Below, piece after piece: positions 24,521 to 36,592 of a stretch of 64,000 nt of DNA. The stretch is from Lamellibrachia columna (lineage: Eukaryota; Annelida; Polychaeta; Sabellida; Siboglinidae): NCBI GenBank assembly GCA_963662155.1, contig OY759261.1:64709917-64773916 (forward strand), written 5' to 3'. The translations under genes and the position numbers were made by a program. Position 1 is the first letter of the stretch. Each line of letters starts with the position of its first letter. The notes below the pieces were generated by a model. The model ran no database searches. It was given only the letters and a program-made list of their open reading frames with translations, and was not told the origin of the DNA.

Positions 24521-26655
24521 CTCGCGTAGAAGATAACACACATTGAATGGGAATAAATAACTGTAATAACTTATCACAAATAATCACGAATTACAATACG
24601 ATTTAATTAACAGATTTGTGTATAGAATTTCCTGCTTTAGTACTCTTTAGTAAGCACTCTTCAGTTGGCAGTTTAGTTACATATGATTGTTGTTACTAAG
24701 GTTAAACATATAATTCGTAGCAGTCACTTATCGTAAAGAACAATTGACGGATCCATCACGTGACTGTTTGCCTAGCAACTAGGTCCGTCAAACTAACAAA
24801 CATGGTCGTCACGGATATTCGGCCCAAACATTTGTCTTTGCGACAAAAAACAAAACAAAGGGCAACGTTGTTTCATCTAGAGTAGTGTGTAGGAATGTTT
24901 AATCTGACAGACGTCTGCCGCCCTAGTAATGTAAATAACGTTGCTAAGATGAAGCTTGACGGGGGGGTCATCATTACGATTTTTCATTAGGCTGTCTGTC
25001 ACGTGTCTTAAGTGTCTTAATTATTATATTATGCACTGCCAACATAGTCTGATTTACACGGACGCACGCACGCACGCACTCACGTTCGCACGCACGCACG
25101 CACGCAAGCACGCAAGCACGCATGCTCGCACGCACACCCATATCCTTATTCACATCACATCGATATGAGAGAGTTAAAATGTGGAGAAACACGAAATACA
25201 CCAATATAATGTATAATCTGACAACCATCTTGGATTTATAAAAAAAAAGAATTGGCTAGTCATAGCTAAAATTATTTCATGAAAAATGTACTATGTAACA
25301 TCATAACAGATATACACTATACGAAGGTTAGATATTCAAAATATACGCCAAGTAAGATACACTATGGTAGCCATCATATATATCAAAATGTGCTATACAT
25401 ATGCAAACAAGTGCTTATCTATGAACGTCTTGACTTTAATTAGGCATACATGTCAACCCTGATTGGTGGACACCTGTAAGACTGATAACTTATAATTTGA
25501 TTGATTCTTGGTAGATTTTGGCGCTGCTGCGAAACACAACTAAAACAAATTCACGCGAATCGCTCATCAGTTTTGCTTTGAACTGATATATATATATATA
25601 TATATCAAAATGTGCAAACAAGTGGCTATATGCGAGTCTTGACTTTATTTAGGCATACGTGTCAACCCGGGTTGGTGCACCACCTGTAAGACTAACAGAT
25701 CAGAAAAAGGACTGTAAAATAACCCTTGTTATTTCCTACATCTGCTCGTTTGCAGAGCTTGCTCAAACTGAACTTGCAAACTGGGGTATTTTGATTGGAT
25801 CTTGGTAGATTTTTTGTGCCGCTTACTGCAAACAGCTAAACAATTCATGCGAATCGCTCATCGGTTGTGCTTTGAGCTGATGATGTGTTATTTGCATGCA
25901 ATTTAATCGACAATGGCGGGCTGTATCCCATAATACAAAAAAGCCTTGTTCAAAACGCACAATGCCACAAGGAATGTCTCCTACCATTCAGGCCGCAAGT
26001 TTTAGAAAATGTGTAAGACTTACAGATAAACCGTAAGAGTTAGGACCTATGCAAAAATTACCGTTGTCAGATAACTGTTGAGATTCGATGCAGCCCAGAC
26101 AATAAATGTGCCAAATTTGGTGCAACGTTTTTCTTATTACTCACAGTGGGCCAAATGCCGACAGATTATCAGTGGCAGTAACAAGTAATTTTTTTATTCT
26201 TGTTTCCTGTTAGAGATTAGCCTGATTTTAAGGAATCTGTGAGAAAATATTTAACCACAAATTGCTGATCAACATAAACTTGGCAACAGTCTCTGTGCCA
26301 AGGCTAATGCCATTATACAGCCATAGTGCAGCTATGGATTTGTAACTTCAATTTTTAGTAAGTGCAATATTGTAACCGTATGATGATCATACTGGCTCAC
26401 GGTGAACCATAGATAAGTATTAAACTTCTCTTCATCTGTAGTTATATCTACATTTCACATGTTGCAAATTACATATTTTTTTAGCATGAATTTGTACAGT
26501 TCAGTGGAAATAAATGATTGATTGGCTGATGATTGAAATCTTCCTTTCTCTATGGATATAGACTTCAACAATTCCTCTGTCTGTCAACTAAATTGGGAAC
26601 TGTTTTAATAGCATACCTTTGCTTCTTCAACAAGTCTGTGAGATTCCCAGAGAGC
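24521..26655 (+). other. noncoding downstream flank of gene B
   Basis: No gene is supported. It aligns with 12596-14550 and contains a degenerate (CGCA)n tract at 25060-25135 and (TA)n at 25588-25605. It also contains an internal partial repeat: TCTTGACTTTA(A/T)TTAGGCATAC at about 25427 and 25640, each followed by TGTCAACCC. Confidence 0.6.
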
Positions 26656-27575
26656 ATTATCAGGGGCGGATCTAGGCTTGTTGGCAGGGGGGTCTCAGTC
26701 AGCAGTAGTCATGTCGTTCTACCCCAAACACACGAACACAAACACGCATGTATACGCACATACTCACACACATACACGTGTGCGCACGCACGTATGCACA
26801 CACGTATCTACACTATCAAGATGTACCAACAACCTGAGAATAAGAAGCGTGTGTGTTTATTCGCCATGCCTTCTAACTGTAGTGTGTCGTGGTATCATTG
26901 TTTCGAGGATCGAAAACGGGGGTGACCTTCTTCTACTTATAGAAAGGTTAATATTAGCCAGCTGCTAATATTTCAGTCTTTACATTACTAGTTCTGATGT
27001 AGGCCTTTGTACAGACACACCGGGGGGGGGGGGGGGGTGGGGGGTTATGACACCTATAAACCCAATTGTTGCACTGAGTACTAACTCTCAAACTGCATAA
27101 TCTGTACACTATGTAAAAGTATTATCAGTCAACTGAAACTGATGCAATGTTTCTAGCATTACTTCTATGGTTTGGCAGCAACAAAACTGTTTTGACAAAC
27201 AAGTCAAACTAAGTGAATTAAGACAAATTTTACGAGAAAGACTAAAAGCTAAAAAGGTATTTAAAATGCAAAGTCAAGTCGCTTTTATCACAAAATTATG
27301 TTACATAAAGTATAAACTGTGCCTGTTAGAACATCTTGACCGTCCAAATGTGTTACAATGAAGCACATTTTTTATTAACATTTAAAAATATAAAACAGTT
27401 CAGCACATTCAGGAACAACTGTCAACATTGTCCAAAACCTGTGGACAAAGTTTAGCAGGGTCAGGAGTTCACGGGATCATGTCGTTAAAACTTTCATTGA
27501 CTCCGCATGCAATGTAAATGCTGTGTTCAGACCGAAACATTAAAACTAAATATATAACGTGAAATTATACCATTA
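26656..27575 (+). other. end of duplicated block B
   Basis: A MITE-like terminus CAGGGGCGGATCTAGG lies at 26663, a CA/CGCA-rich tract at 26720-26815 and a poly-G run at 27022-27037. Similarity to copy A resumes from 27365 (TTTTTATTAACATTT, and the GGGTCAGGAGTTCACGGGAT block matching 15751-15772) and fades near 27540. No gene is supported. Confidence 0.55.
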
Positions 27576-27810
27576 TAACCAGGGGTAATCACTCACTGAC
27601 CAGGAGCAATCACTCACTGACCAGGGGCAATCACACACTGACCAGGGGATATTCAGACACTGACCAGGGGATATTCAGGCACTAACCAGGGACCATTCAG
27701 ATACTGACTTGGGGGCAGTCATACACTGACCAGGGGGCATTCAGACACTGAACAGGGACATTCAGGCACTGACCAAGGGGCAGTCAGGCACTGACCAGGG
27801 GGTAACGGGG
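27575..27810. repeat. irregular minisatellite around CACTGACCAGGGG
   Basis: About ten units of 20-27 bases share CACTGACCAGGGG with variable linkers (CAATCACTCA, ATATTCAGA, CAGTCATACA). Confidence 0.9.
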
Positions 27811-28604
27811 CACCACAATTCATTCACAAGAATTAAATTTTGTTGTGTAATAATACATTTTATTATACAAAAACCCTGCAACAAATCACCTACACTATAA
27901 AAGTCTAACGTCACAACACCAGCAAGACATGTTGGGAAACAAACTCTTCAGCTGCCTGGATAAGTCGACACTGGTGACACATGGCTATGACACAGGTGAT
28001 ACCTTCTATGACACTGGTGACACATGGCTATGACACATCTATTCTGTTTCAATTCAGTTAGCACTGCAATGACTAGTGTGAACTCGGTACTGTGAAACGT
28101 TGTCCAAGTTCAGTTGGTCTTGACCACAACTCTGTAGTGACCCAGCTTGTGTCATCGTCGCAGTGACGTTGATAAATGCATGACACAGTGTCACTGTACC
28201 ACAGAGAACGTGGAATGACGCATCCTGACGCAGGCTGTGATGTTGTCATAGTGACAATGACGCGATCGGTGGGAATGCATTCTGTTTGCTGATAATCAAC
28301 TTGCGATGTTGATGCGATATGTAGCCTTTGATCTTGTTCTGTAAACATAACAGAGATGTGTGTCACACACTGTAGTTGGGCTACTGTACCTATGACAGCG
28401 GTTGACAAACGCATCATCAGCACACAATCGTCATCATCACAAAGTCAGACAAAGAATCACATAAAAAATCTTCTCATCACCTTCTCATCACTGCATGCAC
28501 TCTACATATCAGAGCTATCAACACTTTTGCTTCCTGTGATCAAATTCTGCGGACTGTGCCCACTACATGACTCTGAACATTGAGAGACCGTGCCTCTAAC
28601 GCGG
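27811..28604 (+). other. noncoding stretch before the 46-bp array
   Basis: There is no supported gene. A short direct repeat, GGTGACACATGGCTATGACAC, occurs at about 27973 and 28017. The last bases (28585-28610, reading AAPVLWN in one plus frame) look like the LINE C-terminal segment from which the array grew. Confidence 0.5.
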
Positions 28605-30866
28605 CACCTGTGCTCTGGAACAATCAGTCAGTCTGTCAGACAATGTAACACCTGTGCTCTGGAACAGTCTCCCTCAGTCTGTCAAACAATGTAACACCTG
28701 TGCTATGGAACAGTCTCCCTCAGTCTGTCAGACAATGTAACACCTGTGCTCTGGAACAGTCTCACTCAGTCTGTCAGACAATGCAACACCGTTGCTCTGG
28801 AACAGTCTCCCTCAGTCTGTCAGACAATGTAACACCTGTGCTCTGGAACAGTCTCACTCAGTCTGTCAGACAATGCAACACTGTTGCTCTGGAACAGTCT
28901 CCCTCAGTCTGTCAGACAATGTAACACCTGTGCTCTGGAACAGTCTCACTCAGTCTGTCAGACAATGCAACACCGTTGCTCTGGAACAGTCTCCCTCAGT
29001 CTGTCAGACAATGTAACACCTGTGCTCTGGAACAGTCTCACTCAGTCTGTCAGACAATGCAACACTGTTGCTCTGGAACAGTCTCCCTCAGTCTGTCAGA
29101 CAATGTAACACCTGTGCTCTGGAACAGTCTCCCTCAGTCTGTCAGACAATGTAACACTGTTGCTCTGGAACAGTCTCCCTCAGTCTGTCAGACAATGTAA
29201 CACCTGTGCTCTGGAACAGTCTCACTCAGTCTGTCAGACAATGCAACACCGTTGCTCTGGAACAGTCTCCCTCAGTCTGTCAGACAATGTAACACCTGTG
29301 CTCTGGAACAGTCTCACTCAGTCTGTCAGACAATGCAACACTGTTGCTCTGGAACAGTCTCCCTCAGTCTGTCAGACAATGTAACACCTGTGCTCTGGAA
29401 CAGTCTCACTCAGTCTGTCAGACAATGCAACACCGTTGCTCTGGAACAGTCTCCCTCAGTCTGTCAGACAATGTAACACCTGTGCTCTGGAACAGTCTCA
29501 CTCAGTCTGTCAGACAATGCAACACTGTTGCTCTGGAACAGTCTCCCTCAGTCTGTCAGACAATGTTACACCTGTGCTCTGGAACAGTCTCCCTCAGTCT
29601 GTCAGACAATGTAACACTGTTGCTCTGGAACAGTCTCCCTCAGTCTGTCAGACAATGTAACACCTGTGCTCTGGAACAGTCTCACTCAGTCTGTCAGACA
29701 ATGCAACACTGTTGCTCTGGAACAGTCTCCCTCAGTCTGTCAGACAATGTAACACCTGTGCTCTGGAACAGTCTCACTCAGTCTGTCAGACAATGCAACA
29801 CTGTTGCTCTGGAACAGTCTCCCTCAGTCTGTCAGACAATGTAACACTGTTGCTCTGGAACAGTCTCCCTCAGTCTGTCAGACAATGTAACACCTGTGCT
29901 CTGGAACAGTCTCACTCAGTCTGTCAGACAATGCAACACTGTTGCTCTGGAACAGTCTCCCTCAGTCTGTCAGACAATGTAACACCTGTGCTCTGGAACA
30001 GTCTCACTCAGTCTGTCAGACAATGCAACACTGTTGCTCTGGAACAGTCTCCCTCAGTCTGTCAGACAATGTAACACCTGTGCTCTGGAACAGTCTCACT
30101 CAGTCTGTCAGACAATGCAACACTGTTGCTCTGGAACAGTCTCCCTCAGTCTGTCAGACAATGTAACACCTGTGCTCTGGAACAGTCTCACTCAGTCTGT
30201 CAGACAATGCAACACCGTTGCTCTGGAACAGTCTCCCTCAGTCTGTCAGACAATGTAACACCTGTGCTCTGGAACAGTCTCACTCAGTCTGTCAGACAAT
30301 GCAACACTGTTGCTCTGGAACAGTCTCCCTCAGTCTGTCAGACAATGTAACACCTGTGCTCTGGAACAGTCTCCCTCAGTCTGTCAGACAATGTAACACT
30401 GTTGCTCTGGAACAGTCTCACTCAGTCTGTCAGACAATGCAACACTGTTGCTCTGGAACAGTCTCCCTCAGTCTGTCAGACAATGTAACACCTGTGCTCT
30501 GGAACAGTCTCACTCAGTCTGTCAGACAATGCAACACCGTTGCTCTGGAACAGTCTCCCTCAGTCTGTCAGACAATGTAACACCTGTACTCTGGAACAGT
30601 CTCACTCAGTCTGTCAGACAATGCAACACCGTTGCTCTGGAACAGTCTCCCTCAGTCTGTCAGACAATGTAACACCTGTGCTCTGGAACAGTCTCACTCA
30701 GTCTGTCAGACAATGCAACACCGTTGCTCTGGAACAGTCTCCCTCAGTCTGTCAGACAATGTAACACCTGTGCTCTGGAACAGTCTCACTCAGTCTGTCA
30801 GAGAATGCAACACTGTTGCTCTGGAACAGTCTCCCTCAGTCTGTCAGACAATGTAACACTGCTGCG
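28605..30866. repeat. 46-bp minisatellite with 92-bp higher-order unit, about 49 copies
   Basis: The 46-base unit contains CTCTGGAACAGTCTC, CTCAGTCTGTCAGACAATG and AACACCTGTG. Alternating units differ at fixed places (CTCCCTCAG then AATGTAACACC; CTCACTCAG then AATGCAACAC), giving a 92-base doubled unit. One plus frame reads VLWNSLPQSVRQCNT. At the right edge it continues, in phase, as TAASFKTYLFKTVYT, a typical L2/CR1-type LINE C-terminus. The array therefore appears to have expanded from LINE coding sequence. Open frames inside are not genes. Confidence 0.95.
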
Positions 30867-31200
30867 TCTTTTAAGACATACCTTTTTAAAACTGTGTACA
30901 CTATAATAATTGAGGATATGCATCAAGACAGAACTGTGTTGTGAAGTGCTTAGAAATGATAGAAACAGTGCTATCAAACTTTTATTATTATCTTTACAAG
31001 ATAGTACATTCTTATATATGTATAAAGAACAAATCAAGCGTTATCTATTCAATAGAGATTTTGGGAGGTTTACGGCTATGTCCTGTATTTATACAGATTT
31101 GTTTCAACATTACGGATTTAAACCAAAACAAAATGGCTACCAAGGAACAGGAATTAAATAAAGGTTAGGGTGCTGATAATGTTCATTCAATTAGACGTAC

Positions 31201-34200
31201 CTCGAATATGAGGTTTGCTATCTGGCATTCCACCTCATCGTCATCGACATCGTCTTCCTGTGGGAAAGAAGACATCAACGAAATATAAAAGTATTTCTGG
31301 CTGCAACATGTCAACAGACTAGCGAAATCAATCTAAACTATGTTGGAAGCAGGTTTTACACTACATGTTACTCAGGACGATCTTACCTGAAATATACAAT
31401 ACTTACTTTCATCAATTTGAGTGCCGTAGTGAAAGCCCCAATTGGGATCTGATGTGTTTTCATTATCTGGACTCTGGAAAAGAAACACTAGATTCAAGAA
31501 ACAGGAACATATAACATAATGGTCCTACATCATGGAATATATCGACACACCAGGAGGTCCTACTTTATGTATAATTTCACATACCGTATTTGACCTAATA
31601 CGTGTACACTACGCTTGAAAAAAATTGGGCCATGGAAAAATGTCAAGGAATCTATTCTTATATTTGTATCTCTAGACAATAAGGTAACTGTTTAACACTA
31701 GTGGTGTCATTTGGTGACTAATGTAGAACAACTGAAAAGTGGTGCCAACTGTTTATCACCAGATGGCGACTATTTTTCAGTTGTTCCACTAGTCGAATTA
31801 AAATAACTACGGATCCTGCTGATTAAAAAAGGGGGTTACGCTAATTAGGGCATGTATGCTTAATAGGTCGAATATGGTATCTAAGGTGCCGAGAGTAGCA
31901 TCTGCAGTAACTATTCAAGTAGTAAGTGGAAGTAACAGCTGATCTCTTTAACCACAACTAACATCACAAATGGTTTACTTTCTACACACCGGTTTGATAA
32001 CACAGCTTTCCCACAACCTGCCCTCAATGTCTCGTAAGAAAATAACCACTTAGATGTTCTCACACTTTTAGAAACGTACACTTTCTTGAATAGGTTTCTG
32101 TAAGTGATGATCTTGAGTTTCTCTAGGATCAGATAGATGCCACATTTGACGAAGAACTCCTCGTTCCGCCGCAGTGCGTCATTCAGCTGTAGTAGGTTAC
32201 CTGTACTGCAACACAAAATATACATATACGTTTAATTATAGCAAAATGTTGCAAATGGTGTTGTATTTTTATATTATGAAATTTGTACTGTTCGTTGGTA
32301 ATAAATTATTGATTATAGACACTTATCGAACGATACTGGGCTTTATGCATGAGTTACTTCAGAATGTTGTATTGAGCGAGCTCAATATGCCATTCTGAAG
32401 CATAAAACCCATTATCGTTCGATAAGGTATTTATTATAAGGGGTCATAATTAACATTTCAAAACATTTATTGCAATAAAATAGTAATTTACTAGTGATTC
32501 TGAGGAACAATTCATTCTTTGGCATGCGTGCAAAACAGTCCAATATCAGTTTTTATTGCACTGGATGTCACATCGTGCAGGACAGCGCATATCACTGGAC
32601 GTCACACCGTGCAGGACAGCACATATCACTGGACATCACACCGTGCAGGCCAGCGCATATCACTGGATGTCACACCGTACAGGACATCTCATATCACTGG
32701 ACGTCACACCGTGCAGGACAGCGCATATCACTGGACGTCACACCGTGCAGGACATCTCATATCACTGGACGTCACACCGTGCAGGACAGCGCATATCACT
32801 GGACATCACACCGTGCAGGACAGCGCATATCACTGGACGTCACACAATGCAGGACAGCGCATATCACTGGACATCACACCGTGTAGGACAGCGCATATCA
32901 CTGGACGTCACACTGTGCAGGACAGCGCATATCACTGGACGTCACACCGTGCAGGACATCTCATATCACTGGACGTCACACCGTGCAGGACAGCGCATAT
33001 CACTGGACGTCACACCGTGCAGGACATCTCATATCACTGGACGTCACACCGTGCAGGACAGCGCATATCACTGGACGTCACACCGTGCAGGACATCTCAT
33101 ACCACGCAGGACAGGGCATATCACTGGACGTCACCCCATGCAGGACATCTCATATCACTGGACGTCACACCGTGCAGGACAGCGCATATCACTGGACGTC
33201 ACACCGTACAGGACATCTCATATCACTGGACGTCACACTGTGCAGGACAGCGCATATCACTGGACGTCACACCGTGCAGGACATCTCATATCACTGGACG
33301 TCACACCGTGCAGGACAGCGCATATCACTGGACGTCACACCGTGCAGAACATCTCATATCACTGAACGTCACACCGTGCAGGACAGCGCATATCACTGGA
33401 CGTCACACCGTGCAGGACATCTCATACCACGCAGGACAGGGCATATCACTGGACGTCACCCCGTGCAGGACAGGGCATATTACTGGACGTCACATCGTGC
33501 AGGACAGCGCATATCACTGCAGACATTGCGCCATCAGTAGCAATTACCCATGTAATAAGTTGATATGCTCGCACACATACACAAACACACACACAAATGC
33601 ACACATGCATGCACAGAAATGCACACACACACAAATGCGCATGCACACACACACAATTAAAAATTGCACACCATAAGGAGATCAGGAGTGATCCATCAGC
33701 ATTCCACATTTACTGGAACAAATGACCAGCTGACTGTGTCAATTTGAACATAAGAACTGAACTGAGCGATATCTGACAGACTCTCAATAAACCCAAGGAC
33801 TTTCTTGTCCACTTGCCACATGGAGCTTGTTTTGATTTAGATGGTAATATTGCTACAATATAAAAGTTTAAACACGCCAAGGATGTGGACAGATAACCAT
33901 TTAAATTCCTTGTCCATGGCATACGAAAGAAGTGCCAGTGATTTTGAGACGGTACCCGCTTTCAAGGATTTTTTTGCACCTTGAAAAATTATTTCCTGAA
34001 CAGCGAAGGCCACATTTGCAGACTATGCCACTTATGCTGTGCACCGGATAACATTTTAGTTGCTGGTTATCAGAATATGGATCCCCTGTGTATGTAGACA
34101 AAATATTCTTGTTTTTGTTGACATCTGAAAGGGAGCATCTAATGCTGATTTTTCTCGAAAAAAAATTGTAGGATTTGACAAAAACTCAACAGCATGTCAG

Positions 34201-36592
34201 TTAGAATTGTTATTTTGCAGGACTAAAAAACGTAAACATGTTCGCGTATGGAAAACCAAATCTGTCCCATTAACTGTGAGAGTGAACACCTGGTGTAGTG
34301 GCTCAATAGTTTGGTGATCACCTCGTGAGCAGGAGGTGCTGGGTTTGAAACTGGTGACTAGCATATGAGTATAGGAGGTTGTAAATGTGTCTCTGAAATG
34401 AGACACTAAAGATGACACAATTCTATCGGGTGTCTACGCCAAAGGAAGTAAAGGTTCTCACAATATGTAACCTGCTGTGCACTCACAGAGCGAGTGATCT
34501 CTATCTGTAAACTCACTAACTTATAAAGCATCCTGGAAAGGGGCAGTTTGGCTATAGCCACTTAAGACAATACCTGACAGCGGTGGCAAGATCTGTGAAC
34601 TGCTCTAGGCGGTACTTCTTCAAGAGACTGCACTTTGGCATGTGACCCTGTGTACGCAGACAGAGGTTCAGTTACATCGGTACAACAAATGTCTTCGTAT
34701 GCAAATATTCTGTGATCAAATGCATTTCCATCAAAGTTCCAAAAACACATTTCCATTGTAAGCCACCAATGATGCATATATCTTATCGCGTATAATAATG
34801 TTCCCAAATGTATGTAGTAATTCCACCAATGCTTGATACATCATGCACGCCATCTGGTGAGCAACAGCAGAGATAATCACAGAGTACTGATCAAATGTTG
34901 CAGAAGTGAATGTGGACAACGCACAATAAATATTAACCAATTATACAGGAAAAATTACTATGTGCAAAACAATCAATGGATAAATGATAAAGATGTTAAA
35001 TATATGCCGGGACGGCGCACCCACCAGTAACATCTTAACAGGAAGCAGATACAGAAGAATGAGACGTTTGTTCTGCTTGGCCTGACAGTGGCAGCGTTGG
35101 AAGGCGAACGACAGATGTTCTTCAGCTGGGAAACAGATAGGATCATTTCATTATTATTATTAGTAAAATTTTCAAAGTGCCATACATCCGGAACCCGCCC
35201 ATTCATAGGCACACACAGTCATTGTAAGAACGTACATGCACTCATAAGAATCGCAACTATAAATAGTTTAAACTGTATAACGATAAATAAACATTGTATA
35301 CAAATTTGGCCAGCGTGTCAATATGTCGTATTAACATGTTAATGTTACAATGTCTGTTAATTTTTCTTGCAAACTCATATAATATATGAGTTTACAAGAA
35401 AAATTATTATATAGCATAAAGAACCACTTTTGTTGTTCTACACCAGTCAACAAATGACACCACTAGTTACCTTGTCTAGAGAAAAAAATGTTGGTGTATG
35501 CTTATAAGAACAGATCACTTGACATTTTTACATGGCCCAATTTTTTTGAAGCATACTGTACGCTTATTAGGTAGAATACGGTATATGTATTCTTACATGA
35601 CATCTTGAGTGCCTAAATGTATTTTATTGAAACCTAAAAAAAATTATTATTATACTATTATTATACAGTTATTTGTTTAATTTGGATGTTTCAGGGTGAA
35701 TATCATGTTTACATTACATGGGGAAAGAATGTCATGGTTACATTGCATGAGAAGGAATGTAATGTCTACATTGCATGGGGAAGGAATGTAATGTTTACAG
35801 TGCATGGGGAAGGAATGTAATGTTTACATTGCATGGGAAGGAATGTAATGTTTACATAGCACATGGACGGAATGTAATTTTTACATTGCATAAGGAATGT
35901 AATTTTTACATTGCACGGGGAAGGAGTGTAATGTTTACATTGCATGGGAAGGAATGTAATGTTTACATTGCACGGGGAAGGAATGTAATGTTTACATTGC
36001 ATGAGAAGGAATGTATTGTTTGCATTGCATGGGGAAGGAATGTAATGTTTACATTGCATGGGGAAGGAATATAATGTTTACACTGCATGTGGAAGGAATG
36101 TAATTTTAATGATATGCCCACCACTTGATCCCAAGAACACCCAATCCAAATAAACTTTGTCCACATGTATTGGAAATCATCCACATCCGATCCCGAATGT
36201 ACTCAGATGACTATATAAATAAACATATAACGGTCACATTATAGAAAAAAATTTGGTTCATAAAACACATTTTAGCAGAGTATAATTATATAGTTTGTGC
36301 TAAGACGATTTTACGAAAACAAATTAATGATCAGACTTTTTCGTTTAAGTTTGTTTGTGCTAAGATGATTTTACGGGAAAAAATTAATGAGCAGAGTTTG
36401 TTCATTTAAGTTTTCATAACTTTTCAAGCGAAGAAAATCCATCAAAAACTTCAAAATAAGACAAGATTAGTTGGATGGAAATGTTATTTGGAAGACAAAC
36501 AGATGCACAAATTATGAATGTTTATCAGCATCTATCACGACTCACCTGTTTTGAAGTCACTGTCAAACATAGCCTTCCGACCAACGTAGTAT
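31201..36592 (-). CDS. PCID2: PCID2 homologue (TREX-2 complex PCI-domain subunit), six internal exons
   Basis: Six minus-strand exons with canonical sites and matching phases were assembled: 36546-36592 ([15 protein letters not shown]), 35025-35125 ([25 protein letters not shown]), 34574-34647 ([17 protein letters not shown]), 32080-32205 ([34 protein letters not shown]), 31407-31473 ([19 protein letters not shown]) and 31201-31257 ([19 protein letters not shown]). They total 472 nt (about 157 codons) with no stop. They follow the order and wording of the C-terminal half of PCID2, whose PCI/winged-helix domain binds GANP and DSS1 in the TREX-2 mRNA-export complex at nuclear pores. The N-terminal exons (upstream of 36592) and the last exon (GYISHQHQ region) were not found. 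They may lie outside the window or be hidden. The introns hold MITEs, a SINE, a CR1 tail and two minisatellites. Nothing suggests inactivation in the exons seen. Confidence 0.9.
31582..31885. mobile_element. MITE in PCID2 intron (ACCGTATTTGACC-type termini)
   Basis: The left end reads ATACCGTATTTGACCTAATA. The right end, read on the other strand, gives ATACCATATTCGACCTATTA. Inside, GTAGAACAACTGAAAAGTGG and CTATTTTTCAGTTGTTCCAC form a second inverted repeat. A related copy in opposite orientation lies at 35410-35600. Confidence 0.7.
32322..32426. mobile_element. 105-bp palindromic MITE in PCID2 intron
   Basis: The left arm (CTTATCGAACGATACTGGGC, then TTTATGC and CTTCAGAATG) is answered by the inverted right arm ending GTTCGATAAG. 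The centre is a perfect hairpin, ATTGAGC-GA-GCTCAAT. No coding capacity. Confidence 0.75.
32556..33525. repeat. 34-bp minisatellite in PCID2 intron, about 28 copies
   Basis: The 34-base unit contains ATATCACTGGACGTCACACC and GTGCAGGACA, followed by GCGC or TCTC. GCGC and TCTC versions alternate over much of the array, giving a 68-bp higher-order step. Two deletion-bearing units (CTCATACCACGCAGGACAGG) recur at about 33098 and 33421. All three plus frames are open because 34 is not a multiple of three and the unit lacks stops. They are not genes. Confidence 0.95.
33566..33660. repeat. (CA)n-rich tract
   Basis: This is an impure CA/CACACAAATGCA repeat directly after the 34-bp array. Confidence 0.9.
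33778..33850 (+). mobile_element. solo CR1-like 3' tail
   Basis: CTCTCAATAAACCCAAGGAC, TTCTTGTCCACTTGCCACATGG and a diverged continuation match the CR1 tail modules at 5053 and 19371. No RT sequence precedes it. Confidence 0.6.
34285..34515 (+). mobile_element. tRNA-derived SINE in PCID2 intron
   Basis: A tRNA-like head with an A-box-like TGTAGTGGCTCAATAGTTTGG and a B-box-like GGGTTTGAAACTGG is followed by a body. The body contains GTGTCTACGCCAAAGGAAGT, similar to the tails of the SINEs at 11607 and 23601. Confidence 0.6.
35359..35600. mobile_element. inverted MITE copy with a 22-bp palindrome at its edge
   Basis: The stretch 35410-35600, read on the minus strand, matches 31582-31750: ATACCGTATTCTACCTAATA, then AAAAAAATTGGGCCATG, then TGGTGTCATTTGTTGAC. 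At its left edge is a near-perfect palindrome with 22-base arms (35359-35380 and 35384-35405, one mismatch). Confidence 0.7.
35710..36105. repeat. 28/29-bp minisatellite in PCID2 intron, about 13 copies
   Basis: Units of GGAAGGAATGTAATGTTTAC plus ATTGCATGG repeat with 26-30 base spacing. Frames on both strands are open through much of it, as expected for a stop-poor short repeat. Confidence 0.93.

Noticed and set aside
28700..30906. About twenty plus-strand open frames of 60-166 codons (LWNSLPQSVRQCNT-type).
   Set aside because: All lie inside the 46-bp array, in every frame, and end where the unit pattern breaks. They reflect repeat composition and LINE ancestry, not genes.
28605..33525. 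Possible CRISPR arrays because of regular short repeats.
   Set aside because: The units are contiguous with no unique spacers, the genome is eukaryotic and no cas-like gene is present.
32494..33676. Open frames of up to 385 codons with [14 protein letters not shown] repeats.
   Set aside because: The 34-bp unit has no stop in any plus frame. Three overlapping frames are open at once, with no splice or start context.
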